Assembly: GCA_031272615.1 (NCBI GenBank)
Contig: JAISTL010000250.1
Coordinates: 1-30,264 of the forward strand
Reading direction: 5' to 3'
Origin: Methylobacteriaceae bacterium
GTDB taxonomy: Bacteria > Pseudomonadota > Alphaproteobacteria > Rhizobiales > Beijerinckiaceae
DNA: 30,264 nucleotides
A program made the position numbers and the translations under genes. The notes beneath the pieces were generated by a model. That model was not told where the DNA came from and ran no database searches. It was given only the letters and a program-made list of their open reading frames with translations. Below are positions 26,750 through 30,264 of the stretch, piece after piece (position 1 is the stretch's first letter; each line of letters starts with the position of its first letter).

Positions 26750-28246
<1,497 letters not shown>

Positions 28247-28666
28247 CTAATTTCTCCAACAGTGAACAGATTCATCATTCCGCCCCTGAGCAACATGAAA
28301 TGATGAGACATTTCTCAACAAAACCGGTATATCGGCGGACGAAACCCCCGGAGTAGATAGCGCCCCCTCACGAGGTGGCGCGTGTCAAATCAACGCTCGT
28401 CGTAAAACCAATTTCAGTGTTGTAATATTGTCACAGATTCGGGCAAAATAGCGGCAACATATGGGAAACATCGCATCCATCATGTGATATTTACAAGGCA
28501 ATCCGTTCAACCCCATCGCGTTTACGGTAGTATTCCATTGATATCGCTACGTTATTTCGTCATCGGCCGCATTGGACGGGGAGACGCCGACGCCGCAAAC
28601 AATCCGCCAACACCGCACATCCCACCTGAGAGGTGCGGCGTTTTCCTTAAACAGTTCGCCTTTCGG
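28247..28666. other. Intergenic region between hflC and the Deg protease gene
   Basis: No gene found. A hairpin is formed by gcgccccct (28360-28368) and aggtggcgc (28373-28381), with one mismatch and a 4-nt loop, about 115 bp upstream of the protease start. Near hflC, ccgcac/gtgcgg (28613-28618, 28633-28638) and cacct/aggtg (28623-28635) give alternative stems followed by tttt on the plus strand. The protease promoter should lie here, but no element stands out. Confidence 0.45.
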
Positions 28667-29551
28667 TTATTTTCCCGTGACACCCCGCTTATTCTGCAGG
28701 AAGTCGAAGAATTCGGATTTCGGATTCATCACCCAGTTGGTGGACTGATTGGCGAGTCCGGCCTCATAAGCCTGAAGTGAACGGTAAAACGAGTAGAAAT
28801 CCGGGTCGGCATTGTTGGCTTCCGCCAGAATGCGCGAATACTCGGCATCGCCTTGGCCGCGTATGGTCTCGGATTCCTTCTCGGCCTCCGCGACAATGAT
28901 CCGCGCGTCACGTTCGGCCGCCGCCACCAGCTCCACCGCCGCCTGCCTGCCGCGCGCCTCGATATCTGTCGCCTCTTTCTGACGCTCGGACTTCATGCGC
29001 TCGTACACCTGCTGGAGGTTCACCTCGGGAAGATTGACCCGTGTCAATCTCAAATCGATGAGTTCAACGCCCATTTCCTCGGCGTTCCTTCTCACCTGTT
29101 CCTGGATATCCTCCATCAGCCGGCCGCGGCCGGTCCGCACGATGGTTTCACGCAATGAATTGGCCAACACGTTCAGAGTCGCGGCGTTGGTGTAGTTGGT
29201 CAACAGGTCGGTCGCCACCCTGTCGCTGTTGGTGGTTTTCTGCAGGTAAGGATAGGTGTTGGCGATGCGATACCTCAGGAAGGCATCCACCTCCAGGTTC
29301 TTCTTGTCGACGGAGAGCAGCGTCTGCGCCGGCAAATCCACATCCAGCACGCGTCGATCGAAAAACTCCACCCGGTCGATGAAGGGCACCTTGAAGTGCA
29401 GGCCCGGCTCATCGATGGTCGCCTGCAACTTGTTGAACCGCAGCACCAGCGCCGATTGCGTCTGATACACGGTAAACACCGAGAGATACAACCCCGCCCC
29501 GGCAAGCGCCAGAACAGGCAGGAAAAGAAAGCTCAACAAAGATCTGTTCAT
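28667..29551 (-). CDS. hflC: HflC, membrane protease modulator (SPFH/band 7 family)
   Basis: With HflK it forms the membrane complex that encloses and modulates FtsH. The 294-aa protein has an N-terminal signal anchor (LLSFLFLPVLALAGAGLYLSV) and a band 7/SPFH domain (YQTQSALVLRFNKLQATIDEPGLHFKVPF, then NLEVDAFLRYRI). A long coiled-coil-like stretch (RQKEATDIEARGRQAAVELVAAAERDARIIVAEAEKESE) and AYEAGLANQSTNWVMNPKSEFFDFL follow near the end. The ATG at 29551 overlaps the hflK stop codon (ATGA), showing translational coupling. Confidence 0.95.
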   Translation of the reverse strand: MNRSLLSFLFLPVLALAGAGLYLSVFTVYQTQSALVLRFNKLQATIDEPGLHFKVPFIDRVEFFDRRVLDVDLPAQTLLSVDKKNLEVDAFLRYRIANTYPYLQKTTNSDRVATDLLTNYTNAATLNVLANSLRETIVRTGRGRLMEDIQEQVRRNAEEMGVELIDLRLTRVNLPEVNLQQVYERMKSERQKEATDIEARGRQAAVELVAAAERDARIIVAEAEKESETIRGQGDAEYSRILAEANNADPDFYSFYRSLQAYEAGLANQSTNWVMNPKSEFFDFLQNKRGVTGK

Positions 29552-30264
29552 TGTGCGCCTCCCTGGCCGGACACGACCGTGCCGCTGTCAGACGATGATG
29601 ATGACGACGCGGACGAACCGCCGCTGTCGGACGTTTGCTGTTGCGGCTTGATCGGAACAACCGACTGCGTTCCGGAAGCGTTGATGATGGTGTTGGAATC
29701 GGTATCGACAATGGTTTTTGACGACATTCCGAGAACACGTTCCATGGTTTCCAGATACATGCGCTCCCGGATGATATCCGGGGCTTTTTTGTAGGCCTCC
29801 AAAATCTGGCTGAATCGCGCCGCCTGGCCGGTGGCTTCCTGAATCTTGCTCTGCCGGTAAGCCTCGGCGCCGGCGCGGATCTTCGCGGCATCGGCGCGGG
29901 CTTGCGGCATAATCCGGTTGGCATCCCGCTGGGCATCGTTGACATAGCGCGCCGCTTTCTGGGAGGCGGCTTCCACATTGTAGAAGGCCTGCCGCACGTC
30001 CTGCGGCGCCAGAGCATCGGCCAGCTGAACACTGGAAATGTTGATGCCCATGTTGTAACTGTCCAGCGCCAGCTGGATGCTCGTCCTCACCGCCGGAGCG
30101 ATATTGAGTCGGTCCTCGGTGATGAGTTCAAGGATGCGGCCGCGCCCGATATACTCGCGCATGGTGCTTTCCGCCACCGCCTTCACGGTTTTTTGCGGAT
30201 CCTTGAACATGAAGGCGTAATTGTCGGCCTGTTCCGGCTTGATGTTCCACACCACGGAGAAATT
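29548..30264 (-). CDS. hflK: HflK, C-terminal part (gene continues beyond the window)
   Basis: The partner of HflC in the FtsH-modulating complex. The visible 238 codons start in mid-protein at the window edge (WNIKPEQADNYAF) and cover the end of the band 7 domain, EYIGRGRILELITEDRL and the helical region QKAARYVNDAQRDANRIMPQARADAAKI. The C-terminal tail is low-complexity and Ser-rich, with a run of Ser before GTVVSGQGGAQ. The transmembrane N-terminus is outside the window. The stop codon overlaps the hflC ATG. Confidence 0.94.
   Translation of the reverse strand, partial: NFSVVWNIKPEQADNYAFMFKDPQKTVKAVAESTMREYIGRGRILELITEDRLNIAPAVRTSIQLALDSYNMGINISSVQLADALAPQDVRQAFYNVEAASQKAARYVNDAQRDANRIMPQARADAAKIRAGAEAYRQSKIQEATGQAARFSQILEAYKKAPDIIRERMYLETMERVLGMSSKTIVDTDSNTIINASGTQSVVPIKPQQQTSDSGGSSASSSSSSDSGTVVSGQGGAQ

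Overview
The window looks like a chromosomal segment of a G+C-rich alphaproteobacterium. The main clue is the block miaA / serB / degP-type protease / hflC / hflK, an arrangement I know from alphaproteobacteria. The finer placement (Rhodospirillales-like) is only a guess. The pertactin-like autotransporter and the ethanolamine ammonia-lyase would suit a host-associated or organic-rich habitat, but this is inference. No rRNA, tRNA, CRISPR array or recognisable insertion sequence was seen.

Layout. (1) 1-3376: nicotinamidase (pncA), a small membrane-anchored protein with two Cys pairs, serine O-acetyltransferase (cysE) and a divergent rhodanese-domain ORF. (2) 3377-9226: an accessory region. It opens with a repeat element (a perfect 25-bp hairpin between inverted arrays of a 9-bp minisatellite). 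A visibly A+T-richer, three-gene minus-strand operon follows: a DUF262 protein, a DUF262+DUF1524-like (GmrSD-like) protein, and an AlbA_2/GHKL/winged-helix protein. Near-identical 49-bp direct repeats flank the operon. (3) 9227-12413: guaA and guaB. (4) 12534-17931: a five-gene block coding for a TRAP transporter (dctQ, dctM, dctP) and both subunits of B12-dependent ethanolamine ammonia-lyase (eutB, eutC). (5) 17932-20529: an A+T-rich control region, an unknown four-helix membrane protein and gatB. (6) 20530-24472: a bidirectional terminator, a large autotransporter gene cut by one in-frame TAG just before its Gly/Ser linker and barrel, and a small two-helix membrane protein with a strong terminator. 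(7) 24868-30264: miaA and serB, whose start codons overlap head to head, a Deg/HtrA periplasmic protease, hflC, and hflK running off the right edge.

How the parts work together. PncA, GuaA/GuaB, GatB, MiaA, SerB and CysE are core metabolism or translation. Deg and HflK/HflC form an envelope quality-control group. The TRAP-eutBC block is a candidate minimal route for uptake and deamination of ethanolamine (or a related substrate) without microcompartment genes in view. The most likely undescribed system is the DUF262/DUF262-DUF1524/AlbA_2 operon with its flanking repeats, read here as a candidate defence island. That role is inferred from domain families and context, not demonstrated.
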